From: Hyphomicrobiales bacterium
GTDB taxonomy: Bacteria > Pseudomonadota > Alphaproteobacteria > Rhizobiales > Rhizobiaceae
Length of the DNA stretch: 49,107 bases
Direction of reading: 5' to 3'
NCBI GenBank assembly: GCA_900472295.1
Contig: UCIA01000049.1
Coordinates: forward strand, 1 to 49,107
Shown here: piece after piece, positions 39,391-48,580 of the stretch
Layout: every line of letters begins with the position of its first letter
How positions within the stretch are numbered: the stretch's first letter is position 1
Position numbers and translations under genes: made by a program
The notes under the pieces: generated by a model
Told to the model about the DNA's origin: nothing
Seen by the model: the letters and a program-made list of their open reading frames with translations, nothing else
Databases searched by the model: none

Positions 39391-40715
39391 TGGCGAGGCG
39401 CCCGGCTCACATCCCCCTGAATGTCTTCCTGAACGGGCGTCTGGTGGGCGTGCTGCGCAGGGAATCGACGGGCGCCATCGACTTCCAATACGCACGCGAA
39501 TGGCTGGACTGGCGCGGCACCTTCCCGATCTCACTCTCGCTCCCCCTGCGGGAAGACCGCTATATCGGCACGCCAGTGATCAACGTCTTCGACAACCTGC
39601 TTCCGGACAGTGACGCCATACGCAGGCGTGTTGCCGAACGCGTCGGCGCCGACGGCACGGATGCCTACAGCATGCTGGCTGCGCTCGGCCATGACTGCGT
39701 CGGCGCGTTGCAATTCCTGCCCGATGGCATGGATCCAGGCCCTCCCGGCAGTGTCGAAGGCAAGCCGGTCAGCAACGAGGACATCGCCGGGATAATCGAG
39801 AACCTTGCTGCCGCTCCGCTAGGCCTCGGCGAGGATGAGGACTTTCGCATCTCGATTGCCGGCGCGCAGGAAAAGACCGCACTGCTGCGCAAGGACGGAG
39901 GCTGGTTCAAACCGATCGGCACGGCAGCGACCACCCATATCCTGAAGCCGCAGATCGGCCGGCTGCCGAATGGCATCGATCTCTCCAACAGCGTCGAGAA
40001 CGAGTATCTGTGCCTTAAGCTGCTGCAAGCGTTTGGCGTTCCCGCCGCCCAGGCGCAGATCGCTGACTTCGGCGAGCGCCGCACGCTGATCGTAGAACGC
40101 TTCGACCGGCTGTGGGCCCGCGACGGCCGCCTCCTGCGCCTGCCGCAGGAGGATATCTGTCAAGCGCTGTCAGTGCCGCCGACGCGCAAGTACCAGTCGG
40201 ATGGCGGTCCCGGCATGCGCGAGATTGTCGAACTTTTGAAGGGTAGCGATACGCCTGATGAAGACATCGCCATCTTCTTGCGCAGCTGTATCTTGTTCTG
40301 GATGATTGGCGCGACAGACGGCCACGCCAAGAATTTCAGTATTTTTCTCAGCCCTGGCGGACGATTCCGCATGACGCCGCTTTACGACGTGCTGACCGCG
40401 CAGCCCAGCCTTGATGCCGGACAGATTCCGCGCAAAAAATTCAAGTTGGCAATGTCGGTCGGCAAGAACAGGCACTATTCGGTACCTGACATCATGCCAC
40501 GCCACTTCCTGCAGACCGCTGACATTGCCGGTGTGGGTACCCCTGTCATGCGCAGAATTTTCGATGACATTGCTGAAAACGTGGAGAAGCAGGCCGACGA
40601 GGTGATGATGTCGCTGCCCCGCGGTTTTCCTGAACAGCTTGTCGACTCGGTCAAGTCGGCTATCGGCAAGCGGGCGACCCTCCTCGCCGACAACAAGGCT
40701 GATGCCGTCGATTGA
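39390..40715 (+). CDS. hipA: HipA-like serine/threonine kinase toxin
   Basis: The protein has 441 residues, close to E. coli HipA. The couple-HipA N-terminal domain is followed by the kinase domain with the autophosphorylation loop RISIAGAQEKTALL (Ser155), the catalytic loop GATDGHAKNFS (Asp310, Asn315) and the metal-binding TPLYDVLTA (Asp333). All key residues are present, so it should be active. HipA inactivates glutamyl-tRNA synthetase in E. coli. On a mobile element the pair probably stabilises inheritance. Confidence 0.93.
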   Translation: MARRPAHIPLNVFLNGRLVGVLRRESTGAIDFQYAREWLDWRGTFPISLSLPLREDRYIGTPVINVFDNLLPDSDAIRRRVAERVGADGTDAYSMLAALGHDCVGALQFLPDGMDPGPPGSVEGKPVSNEDIAGIIENLAAAPLGLGEDEDFRISIAGAQEKTALLRKDGGWFKPIGTAATTHILKPQIGRLPNGIDLSNSVENEYLCLKLLQAFGVPAAQAQIADFGERRTLIVERFDRLWARDGRLLRLPQEDICQALSVPPTRKYQSDGGPGMREIVELLKGSDTPDEDIAIFLRSCILFWMIGATDGHAKNFSIFLSPGGRFRMTPLYDVLTAQPSLDAGQIPRKKFKLAMSVGKNRHYSVPDIMPRHFLQTADIAGVGTPVMRRIFDDIAENVEKQADEVMMSLPRGFPEQLVDSVKSAIGKRATLLADNKADAVD

Positions 40716-40896
40716 TCTAGGTGCGACGAACCGGCTGCAGGGGCATGCTCGCCCATCCTGTTGCCGCGGCTGATCATCATCGTCGTCATCGGTGCAACAA
40801 CATTGTCGTCGCGTGACTGTCAAATGCGTCGTACCCATCATCATGATGAACTGGCCATCAGGCTCCAAGCCAGCCGCTTATTGGCCCTGCAATCCG

Positions 40897-41340
40897 TCAG
40901 GGTGGGTTTTCGCTGTTGTCCATCGGATTGATATCCTCGGAAATCTCCTGCCGCAGTTTCGGCCCCTTCGCCAGGCGCCTGCCCAGGGCCGTCACGAAGG
41001 CTTCGTAGCGTTCGGCCGCCTTGGCGCGCGCGGCCTGGGCAGCGGGCTCGGGCAATGCCGGCGTTGTCGCCAGCCAGAAACGGACGAACACCGCCAGTGT
41101 CTCGACAGCGATGCCGATATCGCGTTCCTGCCTGGCCAGGCGGCGATCGATCTGGTCGAGGCGTTTGGCGATAGCGGCCTCGCGACGTTCATCCGCATCC
41201 GGCGACAGGAAGGAAGCGAGTGCCGCTTCCGCAATCATGGATTGGGGTTGATCGCGCCGCGCCGCGTAGTCGCCAAGCATCGTCATGATGGCCTGATCGA
41301 GATAGACGGATATCTGCACCTTCTTTTTGCGAGCCATCAT
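40897..41340 (-). CDS. CopG-type ribbon-helix-helix protein of the tra region
   Basis: The protein has 147 residues. The N-terminal KKKVQISVYLDQAIMTMLGD and the helix that follows have the ribbon-helix-helix form, and a long charged helical region follows (ERREAAIAKRLDQIDRRLAR). This gene usually sits between traG and trbB in this type of element; here it lies 5 bp after traG and is separated from trbB by 21.5 kb of cargo. It may regulate transfer genes or act as an accessory to the coupling protein. Confidence 0.85.
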   Translation of the reverse strand: MMARKKKVQISVYLDQAIMTMLGDYAARRDQPQSMIAEAALASFLSPDADERREAAIAKRLDQIDRRLARQERDIGIAVETLAVFVRFWLATTPALPEPAAQAARAKAAERYEAFVTALGRRLAKGPKLRQEISEDINPMDNSENPP

Positions 41341-41345
41341 GACGC

Positions 41346-43334
41346 TTACAACTCCATGCCGTCATCGGGGTCCAGAGAAACCTGTCGCGCAACGCCCCGC
41401 ATGAGGCGCGCCAGGCGTCGGTTGCGGACGGCATCATCGTCGTCGGCATCGTCGGCCGGTTCCATCTCGAATTCATTCTCAATGGGCACCGCCTTCTCGA
41501 CCGCCTGCGCCCGATTGAGTTCTGCCTGCAGGCGGCGCTCCGATCCCGTCGGATCGCCATCGCCCTGCTGTAGCGTTCCGGAAACTTGCGCGACCTCCAA
41601 GTGAGACAGGATCGGCAACTGGCTCCAGTCATCAGGCTCGGCCTCTTGCGACCGCGCCAGTTCGGGCGGCGGCAACACGCGCTCCTTAAAACTGGCGTCC
41701 TCGTAATACCGCGCCTTCTTGGCCCTGATCGGCGGCGCGCCTGCCACCATGACGATCTCGTCGGTCGGCGGAAGCTGCATGATCTCGCCAGGGGTGAGCA
41801 ACTGACGGGCAGTCTCTTGCCTCGACACCATGAGATGCCCGAGCCAGGGCGAAAGCCGGTGACCGGCATAGTTCTTCATCGCCCGCATTTCGGTTGCCGT
41901 GCCGAGTGCATCTGAGACGCGCTTGGCAGTCCTTTCGTCGTTTGTGGCGAAGCTGACGCGGACATGACAATTGTCGAGTACCGAGTTGTTGGGACCGTAG
42001 GCCTTCTCGATCTGGTTGAGCGACTGCGCGATGAGAAAGCTTTTCAGGCCATAGCCTGCCATGAAAGCCAATGCGCTCTCAAAGAAATCGAGGCGGCCCA
42101 GCGCCGGGAACTCGTCCAACATCAGAAGCAACCGGTGGCGGGTTGTCTTGGTAGACAGGTCCTCGGTGAGGCGGCGACCGATCTGATTGAGGATGAGGCG
42201 GATAAGCGGTTTGGTCCGGTTGATGTCCGAAGGCGGCACGACGAGATAGAGCGTTGCTGGTTGCCTCCCCCCGACGATGTCGCAAATTCGCCAGTCGCAG
42301 CGCCGGGTCACGCCGGCGACAACCGGATCGCGGTAGAGACCGAGGAAGGACATCGCGGTGGAGAGCACGCCCGAGCGTTCATTGTCGGATTTGTTGAGCA
42401 GCTCGCGCGCCGCACTGGCGATAACCGGATGCGGGCCGGCATCACCCAGGTGCGCGGTCTTCATCATCGCGGCAAGCGTCGATTCTATCGGGCGCTTTGG
42501 ATCGGAGAGGAAGGCGGCGACGCCGGCAAGCGTCTTGTCCTGCTCGGCGTAGAGTACATGGAGGATCGCGCCGACGAGCAGGGCGTGACTGGTCTTTTCC
42601 CAATGGTTGCGCTTTTCCAGGCTCCCTTCCGGATCGACGAGAATGTCGGCGATGTTCTGGACGTCGCGGATCTCCCATTCGCCACGGCGGACTTCCAGAA
42701 GCGGATTGTAGGCTGATGATCTCGAATTGGTCGGATCGAAAAGCAGCACGCGACCGTGCAGAGCGCGGAAGCCAGCGGTGAGCTGCCAGTTTTCGCCTTT
42801 GATGTCGTGGACGATCGCCGAGCCCGGCCAGGTCAGAAGCGAAGGCACCACCAGGCCGACGCCTTTCCCCGACCGGGTCGGGGCGAAGCACAACACGTGC
42901 TCTGGCCCATCGTGGCGCAGATAATGGTGATCATAACGCCCGAGCACGACACCATCGTTGTCGAGCAAGCCCGCTGCCTCCACCTCTCGCTTTTCGGCCC
43001 AGCGCGCCGACCCGTAGGTCTGGACAGTCTTGGCTTCGCGCGCGCGCCACACCGACATGCCGATGGCAACGATGATCGAGAGGAAGCCACCAGACACGGC
43101 GATCAAGCCGCCTTCCATGAAGATAGAGGGGGCATAGGCGTCGTAGAAATACCACCACCAGAACAGAGCGGGCGGATAGTAAACGGGCATCCCAGCGATC
43201 TCGAACCAGGGTGGACCAAGCCCGGCCTGGAAACCGAGTTTCCATGCGGTCCATTGCGTTGCCGCCCAGGTCGTCAAGAGGACGATCAGGAAGACCGTGA
43301 GGATCTGGCCCCACAGGATTTTCGTGGCGGACAT
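41346..43334 (-). CDS. traG: Type IV coupling protein TraG (VirD4-like)
   Basis: The protein has 662 residues. Two N-terminal membrane segments (about 8-28 and 72-95) are followed by the ATPase domain: Walker A APTRSGKG at 151-158 and Walker B LLMLDEFPALGRLDFF near residue 410. It couples the relaxase-DNA complex to the secretion channel. It lies 23 bp downstream of the relaxase gene. A divergent copy of residues about 209-306 lies at 38430-38729. Confidence 0.95.
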   Translation of the reverse strand: MSATKILWGQILTVFLIVLLTTWAATQWTAWKLGFQAGLGPPWFEIAGMPVYYPPALFWWWYFYDAYAPSIFMEGGLIAVSGGFLSIIVAIGMSVWRAREAKTVQTYGSARWAEKREVEAAGLLDNDGVVLGRYDHHYLRHDGPEHVLCFAPTRSGKGVGLVVPSLLTWPGSAIVHDIKGENWQLTAGFRALHGRVLLFDPTNSRSSAYNPLLEVRRGEWEIRDVQNIADILVDPEGSLEKRNHWEKTSHALLVGAILHVLYAEQDKTLAGVAAFLSDPKRPIESTLAAMMKTAHLGDAGPHPVIASAARELLNKSDNERSGVLSTAMSFLGLYRDPVVAGVTRRCDWRICDIVGGRQPATLYLVVPPSDINRTKPLIRLILNQIGRRLTEDLSTKTTRHRLLLMLDEFPALGRLDFFESALAFMAGYGLKSFLIAQSLNQIEKAYGPNNSVLDNCHVRVSFATNDERTAKRVSDALGTATEMRAMKNYAGHRLSPWLGHLMVSRQETARQLLTPGEIMQLPPTDEIVMVAGAPPIRAKKARYYEDASFKERVLPPPELARSQEAEPDDWSQLPILSHLEVAQVSGTLQQGDGDPTGSERRLQAELNRAQAVEKAVPIENEFEMEPADDADDDDAVRNRRLARLMRGVARQVSLDPDDGMEL

Positions 43335-43357
43335 GGCGTGTGCCTTTCATCTGGTTT

Positions 43358-45097
43358 TCAGAGGCCGAGCCCCTTCTTGCGGCCAAAACTCCAGTCGATG
43401 CCGCCATCGCCGCGCGCGACACCGGAGACGTGCTGGCCGAGATGCTTTTCGAGTGAGGGCGTCCAGGGGACGAGCTGGAAGCCGAGCCCGTCGTCGATCA
43501 TGGCGAAACGGCCGGAGGCCAGCGACAAGCGCTGGCGATAGGCGCCAGCAACAAAGTCTCCGCTGGCGGCGCGCTTGAAGGGCTTACCAGTGTCGGCCGC
43601 AAGCCTGTCGCCAAGCGCCCCCAGTTCCGCCCGCCGCAGTGTATCGAGCAAGCTTCGGGTGAAGATGATGCGTCTGCCTTGACGCTCCACGAGCCCCTGT
43701 TTGACAAGATGTTCGGCGCGCCGGTCGAGGGCGTCGCGAACCTCGGCGCCGAAGCCGGCCCCGGCCAGGGCGGCCGGTTCGCGCGCGATTGCCTGACGGT
43801 CGAGCCAGGTCGCACCCGATGCCGTAATCTGCTGATCCACAGCAAGGTCGGAGCGCACGGCGAGTGCGGCCCGGCGTTGACCGCGCGCATCATCGAATTT
43901 GCGCAGCTCGACAATCGATCCCGGTGCGCCGTCGCCAGCCGCCTCCAGATCGGAGAGCTTGATGTGATGGGTGCGTCCGTCGACGCCGTCGACCACGGCA
44001 TAGGCCGTGCCGATCAGTTCGTCATCGAGCCCACGATCAACCAGCCGGCCGATAACCGGCGTCTCCAGGCTCTCCGCGGCCAGGACATAATTGGCTGAGC
44101 CACGCTCGATGCCAGCCGCACCCATCGCGCGGTGGATGCGCTTGATGATGTCGCCGCGCTCGCCAAGCGCGCGCAGTGTTGCTTCGGCCCGTTCGTCGAT
44201 TGCCCATTGGCCAGGCCCGGCCTGTTGGGCAAGGCCAAGGGTCTCGAGCTTGCGCAGGCGACCGATTTTCAGAGCGTGATACTCGTCCGGCTGCCTTAGG
44301 CGAGATGGCGCGAGATCGATGATCCCGCTGTCACGGCTGTCGCGAAGCAACTGCCGATCGAGTTGCGTCCACCGCTCGGACTGGATCTGGCTTTCGAGCC
44401 TGCGGCGGATATCGAGATCGGTGCGCGGACCCAGTTCCTGGGTCATCAGATCGCGAGCCCGGTCGCGCATGCCTTCCTTGATGTAGTCACGTGCTATGAC
44501 CAGATCCTGGCCATCGTCGCGAACCCCACGCACGATCAGGTGAATGTGGGGATGCTCGGTGTTCCAGTGATCGACCGCCACCCAGTCGAGCCGCGTGTCG
44601 AGGTCCTTCTCCATCTGCCCCACCAGATCGCGGGTGAAGGCGTTGAGGTCCGCCATTTCGAGAGCGTCGTCCGGCGACACGATGAAGCGGAAATGGTGAC
44701 GATCGTCCTTAGCGCGCGTGGCGAAGGAAGCGCCATCGGCATTCTCCGTCCCCGGCCCGAACAGATGCCCCTTCTCCCCGTCCCGGCTGACAGCCTCGCG
44801 GCGCAGATAGTTGAGGTGGGTGCCAAGTGGAGCGGCGCGCACGGAATGACGGACGACTCGCGCCTTGACGACGGCGCCGCGCGACCGCGAGGTGATGAGG
44901 CGGTTGGCCTGGATGCTGGCGCGCTGACCGTGACCAAAGCGGGAGCGGCTTGCTTGTACAATCCGGCCCGAGCGCGAAATACCGCCGCCTGCCTTTTTCG
45001 CCGCGGCCAACACCTGCGCGATGAAGGGTCGGGCCTGCTGGGCGCGCGTGGAGCGGATGCGCCCGGGTCGAATGCGAAACTCGCGCTGATCAGCCAT
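43358..45097 (-). CDS. VirD2-type relaxase with DUF3363 domain
   Basis: The protein has 579 residues from the ATG at 45097 (MADQREFRIRPGRIR); 27 extra upstream residues would run into the oriT region. The relaxase domain (about 80-240) has the likely Tyr in LNYLRREAV, the HHFRFIVSPDDA strand, and the metal-binding triad in HWNTEHPHIHLIVRG. The C-terminal DUF3363 region begins near residue 290. It should nick oriT in the region just upstream of its gene and pilot the strand into the recipient. The M. loti R7A element has the related RlxS. Confidence 0.93.
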   Translation of the reverse strand: MADQREFRIRPGRIRSTRAQQARPFIAQVLAAAKKAGGGISRSGRIVQASRSRFGHGQRASIQANRLITSRSRGAVVKARVVRHSVRAAPLGTHLNYLRREAVSRDGEKGHLFGPGTENADGASFATRAKDDRHHFRFIVSPDDALEMADLNAFTRDLVGQMEKDLDTRLDWVAVDHWNTEHPHIHLIVRGVRDDGQDLVIARDYIKEGMRDRARDLMTQELGPRTDLDIRRRLESQIQSERWTQLDRQLLRDSRDSGIIDLAPSRLRQPDEYHALKIGRLRKLETLGLAQQAGPGQWAIDERAEATLRALGERGDIIKRIHRAMGAAGIERGSANYVLAAESLETPVIGRLVDRGLDDELIGTAYAVVDGVDGRTHHIKLSDLEAAGDGAPGSIVELRKFDDARGQRRAALAVRSDLAVDQQITASGATWLDRQAIAREPAALAGAGFGAEVRDALDRRAEHLVKQGLVERQGRRIIFTRSLLDTLRRAELGALGDRLAADTGKPFKRAASGDFVAGAYRQRLSLASGRFAMIDDGLGFQLVPWTPSLEKHLGQHVSGVARGDGGIDWSFGRKKGLGL

Positions 45098-45340
45098 GGC
45101 GCGGCACCGCAATGTGGAAAAAGAAAAACAAATACAATATCTTGGCTGCTTCATACACATTGCGCCGATGGCCGGCAATGTGCGGAACGCGCCAGAAAAT
45201 CAAGCAAGAACAACCACCCGACCGCCGCGCAATGTGCGCCCTTTTATCCTGCCATCCCTCGGTTGTTCTCCTTTGCTCTCCGCGCCTCATTGGCTGCGAC
45301 GTCAAAAGAGACGCCAAGGGGCGATCTGACGTAGACTTCG
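45098..45340. other. Origin of transfer (oriT) candidate
   Basis: This is the widest gap in an otherwise packed operon, directly upstream of the relaxase gene. It holds TATCCTG|C at 45245-45252, identical to the core of RP4/VirD2-type nic sites, which would place the nick after 45251 on the plus strand. It lies inside an inverted repeat GAACAACC (45208-45215)/GGTTGTTC (45261-45268). Copies of GCAATGTG occur at 45175 and 45229 with an inverted copy at 45156, and one more at 45109. With this polarity the repA side would enter the recipient first. Confidence 0.7.
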
Positions 45341-46117
45341 TCATCGCTGCGATGTCCGGACGTCGGACCCGGTGAACAGGTGGCGAGGCTGCGAACCGGC
45401 CGCGAAAAGTTTGCGCACCAAGGGTGGCGACGAGAGCTCGACGGAAGGGTCTTCGCCGGACGAAAGACTGGACGCGGCCATGGACCCGGACGGCACTATG
45501 AACAGCGGCGCGATCTTCCAGCTGACGGGCTTGGCAGGGCCTGCGGTGAGCGCGCCGGGTGCATCACCGCCGCCCCAGAAAGGGCGGAGCATCGCAACAT
45601 AGGCCCGGGTCTCATATGGCAGCGGACGGCCCTTCAAGGAGGCTTCGTAACGCCCTGGCCCCGCATTGTAGGCGGCCAGAAAGCCCGGTGAACCGTATCG
45701 ATCATACAGCTCGCGAAGATAGGCCGCCCCGGCAAGGATGTTGTCGCGCGGATCATAGGGATCGCAGCCGAGCTGGTGACGAAGGCGCAGCTCGGCAAAG
45801 GTTGCGGGCATGATCTGCATCAAGCCCAAAGCCCCCTTTCGTGACACGGCGCGCGGGTCGCGGGCACTTTCGAGGCGCATGATTGCCCGTATCCAGCGCT
45901 CGGGAACGCGGAAGCGATGCGACGCCTCGGCAATATGCGCGGCATAAGGATCGTCCGCGGATTTGCGTGAGGCCGGCGCGGATTGTGCGAAGGCCCACGT
46001 CATTGCGTGACAGACGATCAGCATGCCAGCGATAAGGCAAAGTGCTTCACGCCGACCAGGCAACCAACTGACGGAGCGGCTTCCGTTCGCACAGTTCGGC
46101 GCCGATGGCCCACTCAT
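45341..46117 (-). CDS. Lytic transglycosylase (VirB1-like)
   Basis: The protein has 258 residues from ATG 46117, which overlaps the DUF736 stop. A signal-like hydrophobic segment (REALCLIAGMLIVCHAMTWA) is followed by an SLT domain: the catalytic Glu in IRAIMRLESARDP, then GALGLMQIMPAT and FLAAYNAGPGRYE. It opens peptidoglycan for assembly of the mating channel. It lies in the standard place upstream of the relaxase gene. Confidence 0.9.
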   Translation of the reverse strand: MSGPSAPNCANGSRSVSWLPGRREALCLIAGMLIVCHAMTWAFAQSAPASRKSADDPYAAHIAEASHRFRVPERWIRAIMRLESARDPRAVSRKGALGLMQIMPATFAELRLRHQLGCDPYDPRDNILAGAAYLRELYDRYGSPGFLAAYNAGPGRYEASLKGRPLPYETRAYVAMLRPFWGGGDAPGALTAGPAKPVSWKIAPLFIVPSGSMAASSLSSGEDPSVELSSPPLVRKLFAAGSQPRHLFTGSDVRTSQR

Positions 46118-46443
46118 CGAGCACGCTCCGGCCGCGATTTCGGCCGGATCCAGCGCAGCGACCAGGAGCCGTCGTCGGTTCGGAAGAGACCGGCGCGAAA
46201 GCGCCGGCCAAACAGCGGATCTTCCAACCGGCACGACAGATAGTCGCCAGCCGTCTGTCCGGTTTCCTTCCAGGCCGCGCCGACCTCGGGTCCGCTGCCG
46301 TCGCCGATATGGATGCGAAAATCAGGCGCTTTGCCGTCCGACGTTTTGGTCGGCACGAGCGCCAGCTCGGCATCGACAAGCAGCGTTCGAATGCGTCCGA
46401 AATAACCCGATTCTGTTTTGTGGAAGACGCCGATCTCGGCCAT
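46114..46443 (-). CDS. DUF736 protein
   Basis: The protein has 109 residues from ATG 46443 with AAGGAGATATCC upstream. It begins MAEIGVFHKTESGYFGRIRT and contains PDFRIHIGDGSGPEVGAAWK, the DUF736 signature. The family is found almost only in conjugative elements and plasmids of alphaproteobacteria; the function is unknown. It lies between the traF-type peptidase and lytic transglycosylase genes. Confidence 0.88.
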   Translation of the reverse strand: MAEIGVFHKTESGYFGRIRTLLVDAELALVPTKTSDGKAPDFRIHIGDGSGPEVGAAWKETGQTAGDYLSCRLEDPLFGRRFRAGLFRTDDGSWSLRWIRPKSRPERAR

Positions 46444-46477
46444 GGATATCTCCTTCTTTTGTTGGCTGGACTGAATT

Positions 46478-47023
46478 TCAGTTCGCCGGAGCGAGCCAGG
46501 TGTGGTGGCCATCGCCCCTCTCGTCGGTCCAAAGCGGCAGCGCGGCTCCAACGATCGAGCTCGCCGGGAACGGGCCGAAATAGCGGCCATCGAGACTGTC
46601 CTCGACCTTCCGGTTCATGACGAAGATTTCGGTGGCGGCGATGACGCGGCAGCCCTGCCAGTCAGGCAGGGCGCGTCCCCTGCGGTCGCGCTCCAGCGCA
46701 GCACCCACCACGAGCCCGTTCACCGTGATGACGCGACCGAGACGGCAGACTTGGCTCCCAGGAAGTCCCTCGATGTGTTTCAGCATCGGCACGCCGAGCG
46801 GAAGGTAGCCACGTTTGGCGGCGAACCAAGCGACCTTGTCTGGCGGTTCGATGACAGCGAGCGCGCCAGCCGTCGGGGCGGCCATTTTCCTGATCGCATA
46901 GAGCCCAAGCGGCGCGCTGGCCGATGCATTCCACAGCAGCAGCGGCGGCATCTCCACGACAGCTGGAGCGACCGTGGCGACGACGGCCGCAAGCGCCGCG
47001 GCTATGCAAGCGGCCCGACTCAT
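46478..47023 (-). CDS. traF: TraF-type S26 signal peptidase
   Basis: The protein has 181 residues from ATG 47023, overlapping the previous stop. The N-terminal membrane segment (RAACIAAALAAVVATVAPAV) is followed by box B with the catalytic Ser in WNASASAPLGLY and box D with the general-base Lys in MLKHIEGLPG. TraF processes and cyclises the TrbC pilin in RP4. The match to that pilin, encoded at 18085-18417, links the two halves of the conjugation system. Confidence 0.9.
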   Translation of the reverse strand: MSRAACIAAALAAVVATVAPAVVEMPPLLLWNASASAPLGLYAIRKMAAPTAGALAVIEPPDKVAWFAAKRGYLPLGVPMLKHIEGLPGSQVCRLGRVITVNGLVVGAALERDRRGRALPDWQGCRVIAATEIFVMNRKVEDSLDGRYFGPFPASSIVGAALPLWTDERGDGHHTWLAPAN

Positions 47024-47511
47024 GAGGTCACCTGCTTGCGCAACAGAAAGGCCCGGTGCTGCTCGAGCGAATAGGCACACGGCGTTGCGCCGGCAACCAA
47101 GCGGTTGTGAGTCTGACGCCAATAGTCCGGTGCGGCCTCGACCGGATCGAGACCGATCGCCCCGATCGCATCGATCCGTTGGAGAACCCGCTCAACCTTG
47201 TCCCAGCCTGCGATTTTGAGCAGGATCTCGCCGCCTGGCCGGATGTAAGGCAGCGTCTGATATGGTTCAGCGGGCAACACCGCGCGCACGATGTCGATGC
47301 GCGAAACGACAGTGCCAAAGTCATTCGCCGCCCAGCGCACGAACGCAAAAATACTGCCCGGCGCAAATCCGACGACGCGGCGCTGCTTGTCGATGATCGT
47401 CTCATGGGCAGCACGTCCGAAGCGGATGCGATGCTCGATCCGCTTCTCGATCCAGATCAGCTCGACCGTCGTGAGGTCACCGCGCGGCGTCGATGGGGTA
47501 GACGACGTCAT
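47020..47511 (-). CDS. DUF2840 protein
   Basis: The protein has 163 residues from ATG 47511, which overlaps the repA stop (ATGA). It contains TTVELIWIEKRIEHRIRFGR, then RVVGFAPGSIFAFVRWAAND and LPYIRPGGEILLKIAGWDKV, the DUF2840 pattern. The family has no known function and occurs in the repA-traF interval of these elements. A ParA-like gene, which I recall as usual between repA and this gene, is absent. Confidence 0.85.
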   Translation of the reverse strand: MTSSTPSTPRGDLTTVELIWIEKRIEHRIRFGRAAHETIIDKQRRVVGFAPGSIFAFVRWAANDFGTVVSRIDIVRAVLPAEPYQTLPYIRPGGEILLKIAGWDKVERVLQRIDAIGAIGLDPVEAAPDYWRQTHNRLVAGATPCAYSLEQHRAFLLRKQVTS

Positions 47512-48563
47512 GTGTCGTCTCCCTCGCGCTGGCCAACGCACCGCCGCTTCTGCTCCCCACCGCCAGACCATCGCTCGCGCGCAAGACTGTTAGATTGAGA
47601 GTTAGACTCTAAGTTAAGAGCGCGATTTCCCGTTGCGGGCTCGTCCTTTAAGGCCGATCGCGGTTCCCGAAAGCACGAGGATGCGGTTCCCGATGGCACG
47701 ATAGTTCGGGTTCCCGATGGCACGATCCTGTCAACCGGCGCGGGCGCCGGTTCGAAAGCCAACAGCACACGGCCGCTGGCTTCGACCTCCGTGAAGAGCA
47801 GATATCCCGGCAAAGGTTGGCGGCGCACGATGTCACGCAGCTCGAAGGCGAAGCGCTTGAGCGGCGAGAGGCTGCCGGACTTCTGATGCAGGTGCCGGAT
47901 GTCGAAACGCCAGCCAGCGCGCTGGCGTCCGCCATGCTTGCGCACCAGTCGATAAAGCCAGCGCTCCAGCCCGCCCGACAGTCCGAAATAGGCCCGGTCT
48001 ATGGTCAGGATCAGCGCGTCATCCATGACGGCGCGATAGAACCAGTCGGGCAGGATCAATTCGACGCCGAGCGGGCGGCCGTTTCGATCGAAGCGCTCCT
48101 GCCATTCATTGATCCAAGAGAAGCGATGGCGCCGGCCTTCCACAGGCTGGCGAATGGAGGTGACGACGCTTGTCGACTGCAGGCGATCGAGCGCCGCCTT
48201 TAGGCGCAAATAATCTCGCTTCGAGACGCCACGGCCGACGAAGGTGAGCATTTCGTATGGCGTCGCAGCCATCAGGCGCGACGTGCGCAATCCGGCATCC
48301 CGCGCGCTGACGATCTGGCTGGCGGCCCAGATCAGGATATCGGCATCCCAGATCGTCGCCATGCCGTGGTCGGGCATCGCCTCGACGCGGATAGCGATAT
48401 CGCCAGCGCGGAAATCGATCGGCGCGACGCGCCTGGATTTGGCAAGGGAGAAGAAGGGATAGGCCATGAGATCCTGCGCATCGCGTGGCGCGACGACACC
48501 GGGCAGCGCGTGGAACAGATCAAGCTGTCCGCGTTCCGACGGTTGGCGTGGTCGTGCCGACAT
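47508..48563 (-). CDS. repA: Replication initiator protein RepA
   Basis: The protein has 351 residues. It shows the RPA initiator family pattern: LMAYPFFSLAKSRRVAPIDF, IWDADILIWAASQIVSARDA, TPYEMLTFVGRGVSKRDYLR and LSGGLERWLYRLVRKHGGRQ. The C-terminal 80 residues are low-complexity and contain a repeated IVPSGT motif. In ICEs such proteins allow limited autonomous replication after excision, which protects against loss. It lies 17 bp after the HTH gene. Confidence 0.9.
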   Translation of the reverse strand: MSARPRQPSERGQLDLFHALPGVVAPRDAQDLMAYPFFSLAKSRRVAPIDFRAGDIAIRVEAMPDHGMATIWDADILIWAASQIVSARDAGLRTSRLMAATPYEMLTFVGRGVSKRDYLRLKAALDRLQSTSVVTSIRQPVEGRRHRFSWINEWQERFDRNGRPLGVELILPDWFYRAVMDDALILTIDRAYFGLSGGLERWLYRLVRKHGGRQRAGWRFDIRHLHQKSGSLSPLKRFAFELRDIVRRQPLPGYLLFTEVEASGRVLLAFEPAPAPVDRIVPSGTRTIVPSGTASSCFREPRSALKDEPATGNRALNLESNSQSNSLARERWSGGGEQKRRCVGQREGDDT

Positions 48564-48580
48564 GGGGGAGATCAGCCGGG

